Assembly (NCBI RefSeq): GCF_001042985.1
Contig: NZ_JYKY01000014.1
Coordinates: 1 to 64,000, forward strand
Length of the DNA: 64,000 nt
Origin: Pseudomonas lundensis
Lineage (GTDB): Bacteria > Pseudomonadota > Gammaproteobacteria > Pseudomonadales > Pseudomonadaceae
Reading direction: 5' to 3'
Each line of letters opens with the position of its first letter. Position 1 is the stretch's first letter. Under the pieces are notes generated by a model. The model saw only the letters and a program-made list of their open reading frames with translations. It was not told the DNA's origin and did not search any database. Positions 27,918 through 40,800 of this stretch are shown here, one piece after another. The position numbers and the translations under genes were made by a program.

Positions 27918-29183
27918 ATGCAGCGTCGTCGCTTGATCAAAGCTTTCACCCTCACAGCCTCCATCGTGGCCATGGGCATGACCTGGACGGTGCAGGCAGC
28001 CGAGACCATCAAAGTCGGCATTCTGCACTCGCTGTCCGGCACCATGGCGATCTCCGAAACGTCGCTCAAAGACATGGCGTTGATGACCATCGATGAGATC
28101 AATGCCAAGGGCGGCGTCAACGGCAAGCAGCTTGAGGCCGTCGTGGTCGACCCCGCCTCGAACTGGCCGTTGTTCGCTGAAAAAGGGCGCCAATTGCTGA
28201 CGCAAGACAAGGTCGCCGTGGTGTTCGGCTGCTGGACCTCGGTGTCGCGCAAGTCGGTATTGCCCGTGTTTGAAGAACTCAACGGTTTGCTGTTCTACCC
28301 GGTGCAATACGAAGGCGAAGAAATGTCGCCCAACGTGTTCTACACCGGCGCCGCGCCGAACCAACAGGCCATCCCGGCCGTCGAGTACCTGATGAGCGAA
28401 GACGGCGGCAGCGCCAAACGCTTCGTGCTGCTGGGCACCGACTACGTGTACCCGCGCACCACCAACAAAATCCTGCGCGCCTTCCTTCACACCAAAGGCG
28501 TAGCGGATAAAGACATCGACGAGGTCTACACCCCGTTCGGCCACAGCGACTACCAGACCATCGTGTCCAACCTCAAAAAGTTCTCGGCCGGGGGCAAGAC
28601 GGCGGTGATTTCAACCGTCAACGGCGACTCCAACGTGCCGTTCTATAAAGAGCTGGCCAACCAGGGCATTAAAGCCACCGACGTGCCGGTAATTGCGTTC
28701 TCGGTAGGCGAAGAAGAACTGCGCGGCATCGACACCAAACCGCTGGTAGGCAACCTGGCAGCGTGGAACTACTTCCAGTCGGTGGAAAACCCGGTCAACC
28801 AGAAATTCGTGGCCGACTGGAAGGCCTACGCCAAACAACACAACCTGCCGGGCGCCGACAAAGCCGTGACCAACGACCCGATGGAGGCCACCTACGTCGG
28901 CATTCACTTGTGGGCGCAGGCCGCGGAGAAAGCCAAGTCCACCGACGTGGACAAGGTCCGCGAAGCGCTGGCCGGGCAAAGCTTTGCCGCGCCTTCGGGC
29001 TACACCCTGACCATGGACGCCACCAACCATCACCTGCACAAGCCGGTGATGATCGGTGAAATCCAGCCGGACGGGCAGTTCAGCGTGGTATGGCAAACCG
29101 ACGGCCCGATCCGTGCCCAGCCGTGGAGCCCGTATCTCCCGGGCAACGACAAAAAACCGGATCACCCGGTGAAAGGTCAATAA
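27918..29183 (+). CDS. urtA: Urea ABC transporter substrate-binding protein
   Basis: Periplasmic receptor of the high-affinity urea importer UrtABCDE. The 421-residue product has a signal peptide (KAFTLTASIVAMGMTWTVQAAET). It then has the AmiC/LivJ-type fold with the UrtA hallmarks IKVGILHSLSGTMAISETSLKDM, VFGCWTSVSRKSVLPVFEE, LLFYPVQYEGEE and NDPMEATYVGI. The ATG at 27918 follows GGAGA by six bases and starts the signal sequence. Transcription is probably from the sigma-54-like promoter just upstream. urtB follows after 72 bp containing a GC-rich hairpin. Confidence 0.96.
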   Translation: MQRRRLIKAFTLTASIVAMGMTWTVQAAETIKVGILHSLSGTMAISETSLKDMALMTIDEINAKGGVNGKQLEAVVVDPASNWPLFAEKGRQLLTQDKVAVVFGCWTSVSRKSVLPVFEELNGLLFYPVQYEGEEMSPNVFYTGAAPNQQAIPAVEYLMSEDGGSAKRFVLLGTDYVYPRTTNKILRAFLHTKGVADKDIDEVYTPFGHSDYQTIVSNLKKFSAGGKTAVISTVNGDSNVPFYKELANQGIKATDVPVIAFSVGEEELRGIDTKPLVGNLAAWNYFQSVENPVNQKFVADWKAYAKQHNLPGADKAVTNDPMEATYVGIHLWAQAAEKAKSTDVDKVREALAGQSFAAPSGYTLTMDATNHHLHKPVMIGEIQPDGQFSVVWQTDGPIRAQPWSPYLPGNDKKPDHPVKGQ

Positions 29184-29193
29184 CACCGTCAAA

Positions 29194-29227
29194 GGCCCCT
29201 CTTCCCCTCGGCCTTCGGGGAGGGAGA
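29194..29227 (+). other. GC-rich hairpin between urtA and urtB
   Basis: CCCCTCTTCCCCTCGG can fold on TTCGGGGAGGGAGAGG with one small bulge. No T-run follows, so it is more likely an mRNA-stabilising or partly terminating element that keeps binding-protein mRNA in excess over urtBCDE. Predicted by eye. Confidence 0.35.
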
Positions 29228-29255
29228 GGACGCCGCGCTTACAGGGACGCACACG

Positions 29256-30758
29256 ATGCCCACTGCCTTTTACCGCTTTATCGTCGCCTGCCTGCTGCTC
29301 GTGCCGTTGGGTGCGCAGGCCGATGACGCCAGCGACTTTGCCGCCGCCAGCCTGCCCACACAGGTCGCGTTGCTGGAGGGCTGGGCCGCTCAACCCGAGC
29401 CTGCGCGAACCACACTGCTCAGCGGGTTACAGAACGGCCAATTGATCGTCGATGGCCAGCCCAAAACCGTGCGTTTGAACAACCGCCTGCGCAGCTTGAT
29501 CGAGACCGCACTGGCCAGCCATCAACTGCTGGCGGCGGATCCCGCACAGCGCCTGAGCGCCGCGCAACAGTTGCAAAAAACGGCCCGCCCCGCCCAGCTC
29601 GCGCTGCTCAATCGTCGCCTGCCCCTCGAAACCGATGAGGGTGTACGCACCGCCCTGAGCCTTGCATTGGCCAACCTGCAACTGGTGGACGCCGACCCCG
29701 CTGTGCGGCTGGCGGCGGTGCGCCTGCTGGGCGAAACCGGCGAACCGTTGGCCCGTACCCGACTTGAAACCTTGCTGCAACCGGACGTCGAAACCGATGC
29801 CGGGGTACGCACCGCCGCCGAAACCAGCCTGGCGCAAGTCACGCGCCAGTTGCTGATCGGCGACCTGCTGGGCCAGGCGTTCAGCGGCCTGTCACTGGGC
29901 TCGATCCTGCTGTTGGCGGCCCTCGGGCTGGCAATCACGTTCGGTCTGTTGGGCGTGATCAACATGGCCCACGGCGAAATGCTGATGCTCGGCGCTTACG
30001 CCACGTACTGCGTGCAGGTGCTGGTCCAGCGTTTTGCACCCGCCGCCATCGAGTTCTACCCGCTGCTGGCGCTGCCCGTGGCGTTTTTCGTCACGGCCGG
30101 GGTGGGCATGGTGCTGGAGCGCACGATCATTCGTCACCTCTACGGGCGACCGCTGGAAACCCTGCTCGCGACTTGGGGCATCAGCCTGATCCTGATTCAA
30201 CTGGTGCGTCTGCTGTTTGGCGCGCAGAACGTCGAAGTGGCCAACCCGGCGTGGCTGTCGGGCGGCGTTCAGGTATTGCCCAACCTGGTGCTGCCGTACA
30301 ACCGGCTGGTCATCATCGTCTTCGCGCTGGCGGTGGTGTGGCTCACCTGGCTGTTGTTGAACAAAACCCGTCTGGGCCTCAACGTCCGCGCCGTCACCCA
30401 AAACCGCAACATGGCCGCCTGCTGTGGCGTGCCCACCGGGCGCGTGGACATGCTCGCCTTCGGCCTCGGCTCGGGCATTGCCGGGCTGGGCGGCGTGGCC
30501 CTGAGCCAGATCGGCAACGTCGGCCCCGATCTGGGCCAGGGCTACATCATCGATTCGTTTCTGGTGGTGGTGCTGGGCGGCGTCGGGCAATTGGCGGGCA
30601 CGGTGTACGCGGCGTTGGGACTGGGCATCGCGAACAAAATCCTGGAACCGCAGATCGGTGCGGTGCTCGGCAAAATCCTTATCCTGGGGCTGATCATTCT
30701 GTTCATTCAGAAACGCCCGCAAGGCCTTTTCGCGCTTAAAGGACGGGTGATCGACTGA
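29256..30758 (+). CDS. urtB: Urea ABC transporter permease UrtB
   Basis: Permease subunit of the urea importer, 500 residues. The N-terminal signal (FIVACLLLVPLGAQADD) is followed by ~200 soluble residues with HEAT-like helical repeats (TDEGVRTALSLALANLQLVDADPAVRLAAVRLLGETGE), a UrtB-specific extension absent from LivH. The LivH-like membrane part starts near GLSLGSILLLAALGLAITFGLLGVINMAHGEMLMLGAYA. RVDMLAFGLGSGIAGLGGVAL is the conserved cytoplasmic loop motif. It ends FIQKRPQGLFALKGRVID and overlaps urtC by one base (TGATG). Confidence 0.96.
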   Translation: MPTAFYRFIVACLLLVPLGAQADDASDFAAASLPTQVALLEGWAAQPEPARTTLLSGLQNGQLIVDGQPKTVRLNNRLRSLIETALASHQLLAADPAQRLSAAQQLQKTARPAQLALLNRRLPLETDEGVRTALSLALANLQLVDADPAVRLAAVRLLGETGEPLARTRLETLLQPDVETDAGVRTAAETSLAQVTRQLLIGDLLGQAFSGLSLGSILLLAALGLAITFGLLGVINMAHGEMLMLGAYATYCVQVLVQRFAPAAIEFYPLLALPVAFFVTAGVGMVLERTIIRHLYGRPLETLLATWGISLILIQLVRLLFGAQNVEVANPAWLSGGVQVLPNLVLPYNRLVIIVFALAVVWLTWLLLNKTRLGLNVRAVTQNRNMAACCGVPTGRVDMLAFGLGSGIAGLGGVALSQIGNVGPDLGQGYIIDSFLVVVLGGVGQLAGTVYAALGLGIANKILEPQIGAVLGKILILGLIILFIQKRPQGLFALKGRVID

Positions 30759-31837
30759 TGAACCAGCCATTGCTAATCACCGCAACACAAAAAGCCGGAC
30801 CGACTGCTACGGCGCTGATCGGCGCGATCGCGCTAGTGATCCTGCTGGCGTTGCCGGCGCTGTCGTTGCTGCCTGCCGACAGCCCGCTGCACGTGTCGGC
30901 GTATACCCTGACGCTGGTCGGCAAAATCCTGTGTTACGCCATCGTCGCCCTGGCACTGGATCTGGTGTGGGGCTACGCGGGCATGCTGTCCTTGGGCCAC
31001 GGCCTGTTCTTCGCGCTCGGCGGCTACGCCATGGGCATGTACCTGATGCGTCAGGCGTCGGGCGATGAGCTGCCGGCTTTCATGACCTTCCTGTCATGGA
31101 CCGAGCTGCCGTGGTACTGGGTGGGCACCGAACACTTCTGGTGGGCCATGTGCCTGGTCGTACTGGCGCCGGGCTTGCTGGCGCTGGTGTTCGGGTTCTT
31201 TGCTTTCCGGTCGCGGATCAAAGGCGTGTACTTCTCGATCATGACCCAAGCCCTGACCTTCGCCGGGATGCTGCTGTTTTTTCGCAACGAGACCGGCTTT
31301 GGCGGCAACAACGGCTTCACTCACTTTCGAACAATCATGGGCTTCGGCATCACCGAGCCCGCGACCCGTGCAGCGTTGTTTTTCGCCACCGTGGTGCTGT
31401 TGGTCAGCAGCCTGTTCCTCGGCTGGCGCCTGGCACGCAGCAAGTTCGGGCGCGTGCTGACCGCCGTGCGCGATGCCGAAAACCGCCTGATGTTCTGCGG
31501 CTACGACCCGCGCGGTTTCAAGCTGTTCGTATGGGTATTGAGCGCGGTGCTGTGTGGCCTGGCTGGCGCGCTGTACGTGCCGCAAGTGGGGATCATCAAC
31601 CCCGGCGAAATGTCGCCCACCAACTCCATTGAAGCGGCGGTGTGGGTGGCGCTGGGCGGGCGCGGCACGCTGATTGGCCCGCTGCTGGGCGCGGGCGTGG
31701 TCAACGGCATGAAAAGCTGGTTCACCGTAGCGTTCCCCGAATACTGGCTGTTTTTCCTCGGCGCGCTGTTTATCGTCGTCACGCTGTACCTGCCCAAGGG
31801 CGTCATCGGGCTGTGGCACAAAAGGGGTGATCAATGA
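30758..31837 (+). CDS. urtC: Urea ABC transporter permease UrtC
   Basis: Second permease of the urea importer, 359 residues, LivM-like. Signature segments are ALALDLVWGYAGMLSLGHGLFFALGGYAMGMYLMRQ near the N-terminus, RNETGFGGNNGFTHF in the middle and AALVLGGRGT-like WVALGGRGTLIGPLLGAGVVN near the C-terminus. About ten hydrophobic helices are evident. It starts within the urtB stop codon and overlaps urtD by 4 bp, so it is translationally coupled on both sides. Confidence 0.95.
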   Translation: MNQPLLITATQKAGPTATALIGAIALVILLALPALSLLPADSPLHVSAYTLTLVGKILCYAIVALALDLVWGYAGMLSLGHGLFFALGGYAMGMYLMRQASGDELPAFMTFLSWTELPWYWVGTEHFWWAMCLVVLAPGLLALVFGFFAFRSRIKGVYFSIMTQALTFAGMLLFFRNETGFGGNNGFTHFRTIMGFGITEPATRAALFFATVVLLVSSLFLGWRLARSKFGRVLTAVRDAENRLMFCGYDPRGFKLFVWVLSAVLCGLAGALYVPQVGIINPGEMSPTNSIEAAVWVALGGRGTLIGPLLGAGVVNGMKSWFTVAFPEYWLFFLGALFIVVTLYLPKGVIGLWHKRGDQ

Positions 31838-32679
31838 GAAATGTGTTGCTCGAACCCATGCTCGAACCCAACAAGGATCAGGGCAGCAGCCGCGATGCCA
31901 TCGGTCTGGGGCAGGCCGCTGGCACGGGGCTCAACACCCGCCACGGCACAATCCTGACCCTGGAAGGCATCAGCGTCAGCTTTGATGGCTTCAAGGCCCT
32001 TAACAACCTGAACCTGTACATCGGCGTCGGTGAGTTGCGCTGCATCATCGGCCCTAACGGCGCAGGCAAGACCACGATGATGGACGTCATTACCGGCAAG
32101 ACGCGCCCCACCGAAGGTCAGGCCTGGTTTGGTGAAACCCTCGACCTGCGGCAGATGAGCGAAGTGCAGATCGCCCAGTCGGGAATTGGCCGCAAGTTCC
32201 AGAAGCCCACGGTTTTCGAGGCGCTGAGCGTGTTCGAGAACCTGGAGCTGGCGCAAAAAACTGACAAGTCGGTGTGGGCCAGCTTGCGCGCCACACTGAC
32301 GGGCGAGCAAAAAGACCGCATCGACGACGTCCTGCACACCCTGCGCCTCGCTCACGCGCCGCATCGCCCGGCCGGGCTGCTGTCCCACGGGCAAAAGCAG
32401 TTTCTGGAAATCGGCATGTTGCTGGTGCAAGACCCGGCGTTATTGCTGTTGGACGAGCCGGTGGCCGGCATGACCGACGCTGAAACCGAGTTCACCGCCG
32501 AGCTGTTCAAAAGCCTGGCGGGCAAGCATTCGCTGATGGTCGTGGAACACGACATGGGCTTCGTGGGCTCGATTGCCGACCACGTCACCGTGTTGCATCA
32601 GGGCAGCGTGCTGGCCGAGGGGTCGCTGGAACACGTGCAAGCCGATGAACGCGTGATTGAGGTGTATCTGGGTCGTTGA
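31834..32679 (+). CDS. urtD: Urea ABC transporter ATP-binding protein UrtD
   Basis: LivG-type ATPase of the urea importer, 281 residues. After a ~45-residue lead that varies in the family, it has Walker A GPNGAGKTT, the UrtD-typical segment SGIGRKFQKPTVFEALSVFENLELA, a modified signature LLSHGQKQFLEIGML (SHGQ rather than SGGQ, usual in UrtD), Walker B LLLLDEPVAGMT and the H-loop VVEHDMGFV. It starts at an ATGA overlapping urtC. Confidence 0.95.
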   Translation: MRNVLLEPMLEPNKDQGSSRDAIGLGQAAGTGLNTRHGTILTLEGISVSFDGFKALNNLNLYIGVGELRCIIGPNGAGKTTMMDVITGKTRPTEGQAWFGETLDLRQMSEVQIAQSGIGRKFQKPTVFEALSVFENLELAQKTDKSVWASLRATLTGEQKDRIDDVLHTLRLAHAPHRPAGLLSHGQKQFLEIGMLLVQDPALLLLDEPVAGMTDAETEFTAELFKSLAGKHSLMVVEHDMGFVGSIADHVTVLHQGSVLAEGSLEHVQADERVIEVYLGR

Positions 32680-32719
32680 GTCATCGGGCCCGCAGCGGCG
32701 CCGTCAAAAGGGGACACAC

Positions 32720-33418
32720 ATGTTGAAGGTTGAAAAACTGCATCAGTTCTACGGCGGCAGCCACATCCTGCGCGGGCTGTCGTTTGCCGTCAGCGTCGGT
32801 GAGGTCACGTGCCTGCTGGGCCGAAACGGCGTCGGCAAAACCACCCTGCTCAAGTGCCTGATGGGCTTGCTGCCCGTCAAGGAAGGCGACGTGCAATGGG
32901 AAGGCCAGACCATCACCTCGCTCAAACCTCACCAACGGGTGCATGCCGGGATTGCCTACGTGCCTCAGGGCCGGGAGATTTTCGGGCGTCTGACCGTGGA
33001 AGAAAACCTGTTGATGGGCCTGTCGCGTTTCCCCGGCGCCGAGGCCAAAGCCGTACCGGCGTTCATTTACGAACTGTTTCCGGTGCTACTGGAGATGAAG
33101 CATCGACGCGGCGGCGACTTGTCCGGGGGCCAGCAACAACAGCTGGCGATTGGCCGCGCACTGGCCAGCCGCCCACGGTTGTTGATCCTCGACGAACCCA
33201 CCGAAGGCATCCAGCCCTCGGTCATCAAGGAAATCGGCGCGGTCATCAAGCAACTGGCCGCACGCGGGGACATGGCGATTTTGCTGGTGGAACAGTTTTA
33301 CGACTTTGCCGAAGAACTGGCCGATCAATACTTGGTGATGTCACGGGGCGAAATCATTCAGCAAGGCCGCGGTGAAAATATGCAAACAGACGGTGTGCGC
33401 GGCCTCGTGACGATTTAA
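32720..33418 (+). CDS. urtE: Urea ABC transporter ATP-binding protein UrtE
   Basis: LivF-type ATPase, 232 residues. It has Walker A GRNGVGKTT, the AYVPQGREIFGRLTVEENLLMG segment specific to LivF/UrtE, signature LSGGQQQQLAIGRALA, Walker B LLILDEPTEGIQPS and H-loop LVEQFYDFAEELAD. The ATG at 32720 gives the family start MLKVEKLHQFYGGSHIL; the frame is open 21 codons earlier inside urtD but without similarity. It is the last transporter gene; ureD follows 32 bp later. Confidence 0.95.
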   Translation: MLKVEKLHQFYGGSHILRGLSFAVSVGEVTCLLGRNGVGKTTLLKCLMGLLPVKEGDVQWEGQTITSLKPHQRVHAGIAYVPQGREIFGRLTVEENLLMGLSRFPGAEAKAVPAFIYELFPVLLEMKHRRGGDLSGGQQQQLAIGRALASRPRLLILDEPTEGIQPSVIKEIGAVIKQLAARGDMAILLVEQFYDFAEELADQYLVMSRGEIIQQGRGENMQTDGVRGLVTI

Positions 33419-33421
33419 TCT

Positions 33422-33436
33422 GTAACTCTTTGTTAC
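33422..33436. repeat. Short inverted repeat between urtE and ureD
   Basis: GTAAC-TCTTT-GTTAC forms 5-bp arms in the 32-bp urtE-ureD gap. It could be a protein site or chance. I see no terminator here, so ureD is probably co-transcribed with urt. Confidence 0.25.
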
Positions 33437-33450
33437 CTAGCTGAGCCCCC

Positions 33451-34290
33451 ATGAATCTACCCGCCAACACCGCCCTGTTCACCCCCCACTGGCTCGCCGA
33501 GCTGGAGCTGGGCTATGGGCGTTTTGGCGACAGCACGCGCCCGACCTTGCGCCGTCACTGCGGCCCCTTGCGCGTGCAAAAACACCTGTACGCCGAAGGG
33601 CCGCAGGTGTGCCAACACATCATCGTGCACCCGCCCGGCGGCATTGCCGGTGGCGATCAGCTCGACATTCGCGCCAGCGTCGGCCCTAACGCCTGGGCGC
33701 AACTGACCAGCCCCGGCGCGGCCAAGTGGTATCGCGCGGCAGGCCCGGCCTATCAACGCATTGAGTTAACGGTCGCAGCGGGGGCCACGCTGGAATGGTT
33801 GCCCCAGGAAACCATCGTCTTCAGCTCGGCCCAGGCCGAACTGAGCACCCGCATCGAGCTGCAAGGCGATGCACGGCTGTTTTACTGGGACATGATTGCG
33901 CTGGGCAGGCAGGCCAGCGGCGAACGGTTCGAGCGCGGGCACTTCCAGTCGCACCTGGATATTCGCCGCGATGGCCAGTTGCTCTGGCATGAGCGCCAGC
34001 GCATTGTAGGCGGCGACGGCCTGCTGGACTCGCCCATCGGGCTGGACGGCAACCCGGTGTTTGCGACGCTGCTGGTGACCGGAGACGTCAGCCCCGAATT
34101 GCTCGACGCCTGTCGCTCATTGCCTCACCCGGTACGCGGCGACCTGACCCAACTGCCGGGCCTGCTGGTAGCCCGCTGCCTGGCGGGCGAAGCCTTCCAG
34201 GCACGCGGCTGGCTGATTGATCTGTGGCGACTGCTGCGTCCCGCGTTGCTGGGCCGTGAAGCGCTTGCGCCGAGAATCTGGAGTACCTGA
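33451..34290 (+). CDS. ureD: Urease accessory protein UreD
   Basis: Scaffold that binds apo-urease and with UreF and UreG guides nickel into the active site. The 279-residue product has the family segments [54 protein letters not shown] and KWYRA. The order urtE-ureD-ureA is the pseudomonad pattern. The partner genes ureE, ureF and ureG are 20 kb away at 54864-56659. Confidence 0.94.
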   Translation: MNLPANTALFTPHWLAELELGYGRFGDSTRPTLRRHCGPLRVQKHLYAEGPQVCQHIIVHPPGGIAGGDQLDIRASVGPNAWAQLTSPGAAKWYRAAGPAYQRIELTVAAGATLEWLPQETIVFSSAQAELSTRIELQGDARLFYWDMIALGRQASGERFERGHFQSHLDIRRDGQLLWHERQRIVGGDGLLDSPIGLDGNPVFATLLVTGDVSPELLDACRSLPHPVRGDLTQLPGLLVARCLAGEAFQARGWLIDLWRLLRPALLGREALAPRIWST

Positions 34291-34361
34291 AGCACCGTTA
34301 CAGTTGTTACGGACAGAGCAAACGCTCCGCTACTTTTTAACTGCCGAACACGGACCCTGAC

Positions 34362-34664
34362 ATGGACCTGACCCCCCGCGAAAAAGACAAGATGATGATC
34401 TTCACCGCTGGCCTGCTGGCTGAACGAAGGTTGGCGCGCGGCGTGAAACTCAATTACCCGGAAACCATCGCCTTCATCTCGGCCGCCTTGCTGGAAGGCG
34501 CACGCGACGGCAAAACGGTGGCCCAGCTGATGCATGAAGGCACCACCCTGCTGACACGCGAACAGGTCATGGAAGGCATCCCGGAAATGATCCCCGACAT
34601 TCAAGTCGAAGCGACCTTCCCGGACGGCACCAAGCTGGTCACTGTCCATCAACCCATCGCCTGA
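34362..34664 (+). CDS. ureA: Urease subunit gamma
   Basis: Smallest urease subunit, 100 residues. Family hallmarks: [40 protein letters not shown] at the N-terminus, [13 protein letters not shown] and [21 protein letters not shown] at the end. It assembles with UreB and UreC as (ABC)3. Two acetyltransferase genes separate it from ureB. Confidence 0.97.
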   Translation: MDLTPREKDKMMIFTAGLLAERRLARGVKLNYPETIAFISAALLEGARDGKTVAQLMHEGTTLLTREQVMEGIPEMIPDIQVEATFPDGTKLVTVHQPIA

Positions 34665-34673
34665 GGCCGCGTC

Positions 34674-36042
<1,369 letters not shown>

Positions 36043-36119
36043 CCGTGACATTGGCCCGTGAACGCTCTGTTGCCGCCCCCGGCGGCGACCGGTTTTGACT
36101 TAACGCTCAGGAACGCATC

Positions 36120-37820
<1,701 letters not shown>

Positions 37821-37827
37821 CCGGTAT

Positions 37828-37859
37828 GCCCTCACGCAAGCACACGCTGGCGTGAGGGC
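37828..37859. terminator. Hairpin between convergent ureC and NEL effector gene
   Basis: GCCCTCACGC (37828-37837) pairs perfectly with GCGTGAGGGC (37850-37859). There is no T-run on either strand. Its place in the 44-bp convergent gap fits a bidirectional transcription stop or mRNA end stabiliser. Confidence 0.5.
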
Positions 37860-37864
37860 CAGGG

Positions 37865-40800
37865 TTAAAACGGATGCACCGTCATTTCCCAATGGGTCAA
37901 GCGCTGAACCCACGCTTTACAGGCAGCCTTGTAATCCTCACCGATCTTTTCCAGCGATTGTTTGTAGGCCTCGTCCGAGGAGGCATGCGCCCCGACTTCA
38001 ACCTCGTGGGTGCGCACCATGTGCCGTTCAAGGATGGCCGCGAACTGGTGAGCATATTTTTTCTTCAAGAAATCCACCCAAAATTCCCGCTCACAGATTG
38101 AGTCGAACAAATTGCTGGTGGAGCGCTCATTGGCCAGTACCCGATACCGCACCCCGTCAATGAGCATTTGCGACACATCCGCCAAGTGCTCGTACTCCAT
38201 GGCCAGCGGTTGCGCCGGCAGCTCCAGCGGCTCCGCCAACGCGATGCGAAACGCCAGCCGGAACTCCACTTCGTCCAGTTCATTGAGCTCGCCAAGTTCC
38301 TCATCGTGCCCGCGGGTGTATCGCTCTTGCATCAAATGCCGCGCGATCACTTCCACTTGATCCAGGCGATATAAGCTGCGCGCCAAACGCAGCAATTTAA
38401 GCTCGCATTCTTCCGCGCCCACCGGTTCCTTGGCCTTGGCCACAAGAGTGAGCACTTCCAGATCACTGAAAATCAACGCCAGCCCATCCCCGCATGTCGA
38501 ACCATGACCGGCCCTGAGCATGAGGTTTTCCCGCAACTCGGTATCGTCACCCAAGGCCAGTAGCATCGTGCCAATCCGTTCGATCAGTGAGTCACGCGTA
38601 CTTTCATTGGCGTAGGCCGGAGTGGCTGTCAGGCCCATGAGCACCCGTCGCAAATCCTGGGTCTGCGGGTCTTGCTCCAGGCTTTGCCAGATCTCCTGTT
38701 TCCGGGCCGCCAACGGCTCGGGGCCACTCAAAAACCAGCTATAGCTGCGCGGGTCGGTCAGAAAGCTGTGCCCCCGCGTGGAGACGTAGCCCATGTTGAT
38801 CCCGGTCCGCTCTGCGTATGAATCCAGCCGTTGCTCACTGACCGGTGTGAGCGGGTTGTCATGCACATAGGTCACCGCATTCAGGCGCGTATCGGAATTG
38901 AAAACCGCATCGGGAATTTGAGTGATGTTGTTGTCACGCAAGTCCAGATAAGCGACTTCATTCAAGGTCTCAACGCCGGATGGCCAATGGGTGCTTGCGG
39001 TATGGCGCAGATCAATATGGCGTAAACGCTGCATGCCACTGACATCCACCGCTTGGCCTAAAGGATTGTTGCCCAGATTCAGCTCTCTGAGGTTTGTCAG
39101 CCCCGCCAGGATGCTGCCAGCCTCAGCGGTCAGGGCTATTTCGTTATGAGCGAGGTCGAGCTTTAGCAAACCTTTCATCTGCTTCAGCGCCCGCGGCAAC
39201 GTGCTGAGCCGGTTGTTTTCCATCGACAGCCACCGCAGGTCAGGGAAACATTCGAGAAAACCTTCAGGTACTTCGTTTAACGCCATGTCATCCATGATGA
39301 GCACTGAGATATGGCGAAAACTGCCCGGCAGCGTCGGCAAGTCACCGACGGGCATGCCGCTGAGGTCCAGCACATAGCGCCGTGGATCAGGCAGGTCTTG
39401 GGCAGACAGGTTTGCATCCTCCACGTACTCATTCAGATTGCCGATTTGATCTTCCAGCCGGGTCTCGCGCCGCCAGGCACGGCTGATAACGTTGCTCGCT
39501 GCCCGCTTGATCGTGAGCGGCGAGACATCTCGGCGGGCAGCCACTGAATACTCCGGCAGCGGCTGGCCGACCCAACTGCGTAAAGCGTCCTGCAGCGCTT
39601 CGTATTCAAGCTCGCGGCGCACCAGTTCAAGCTCTGGATTAGCCTTAGAGGTCTCCAGCGCACGAAGGAATGCTTCGCACTGGGTGTGCGTGTATTGCGG
39701 ATAGAGGCTTTTTACGCGGCGGATCTGAAACGCACTGCGCCCGGCATCCGTGATTCTGCCACTCAGGGGATAACCCACGCGCCCACGGGCCAGTCGCATG
39801 GGGGATTTAAACCACGGCTTGATGGGCTGCAACCCCAGCGCACCCCGGGTTTCGTCCTGGTGGTCATGGGCGTAGGCGACCAGTTGATCGCGCAACAACG
39901 CATCCCCTTTCACAAGCGCCAGCGCCCGCAACGTTTGCGCGTTGTCTAATAGCGTCCCGGCTTGAGCGCTGCGCAGCAAAGGCTCTTGGCCTGCGCTCAA
40001 ATATTGCTTGCCCTGAGCCGTTTTCAAGAACAGCGCCCCGACCAGGCGAAGGGTTGGGGCGGGGTCTTCGGTATCGAGATAGCACCCTTCCAGCGCACGC
40101 GTCACGTTGAGCGCGTGGCGATAGAGCCGCAACTCTTCGGCCAGTCGCAACGGAACCTTCTTGAGGCTGTTCAACACGCGGATTTCACTGACGCTGGCGT
40201 GTCGCAGCACTTCGCTCACCACACTGGCGGGCAGCGTGGGGTGGTGCCGATGAAGTGTTTGCATGGGCCCGCTAGCGAATACTTCGCTTGCCTTGTACCC
40301 CTCGCTGAACAAGGTCTTTTTTTGGGTCAGGGCGAAACCGGCGACCTTGTTGAGCAACGCGTCGGCACGCTGTTGCGGGGTGATCGCTTCAGCTCCAAGA
40401 AATGTCGCGGCCAAGGCGTCATCCATGGCCGCCGCCAATGCGCTGAATATCCCCTGCTGCTGCACATCGGTCATGTTCACACGCAGGGGCGAGCGCCATT
40501 CACCGGCCAGCGTCACATCCTGAAGAACACGCCCATCTGCACCCAAAATCTGTAGCCACGTGCCCGGCGGCCAACCGGGCATACGCTCCAGCAAACGCAC
40601 AATGTGACGGTTATCACTCCATTGCACCGACGCAGACGCCTGCAATCGTTCAACCAGACGCTCAACGTCATCTGCCAGCTGCCAGCGTTTGAGGGTATCG
40701 AGCACCAGCGCCGGGGGCGGTTCACGATTGACATGGCTCCAGCGCAGGGCATCGTCTTGCGCCCCCACGATGTTGAGCACCTGCTCCACCTCGGACTCAC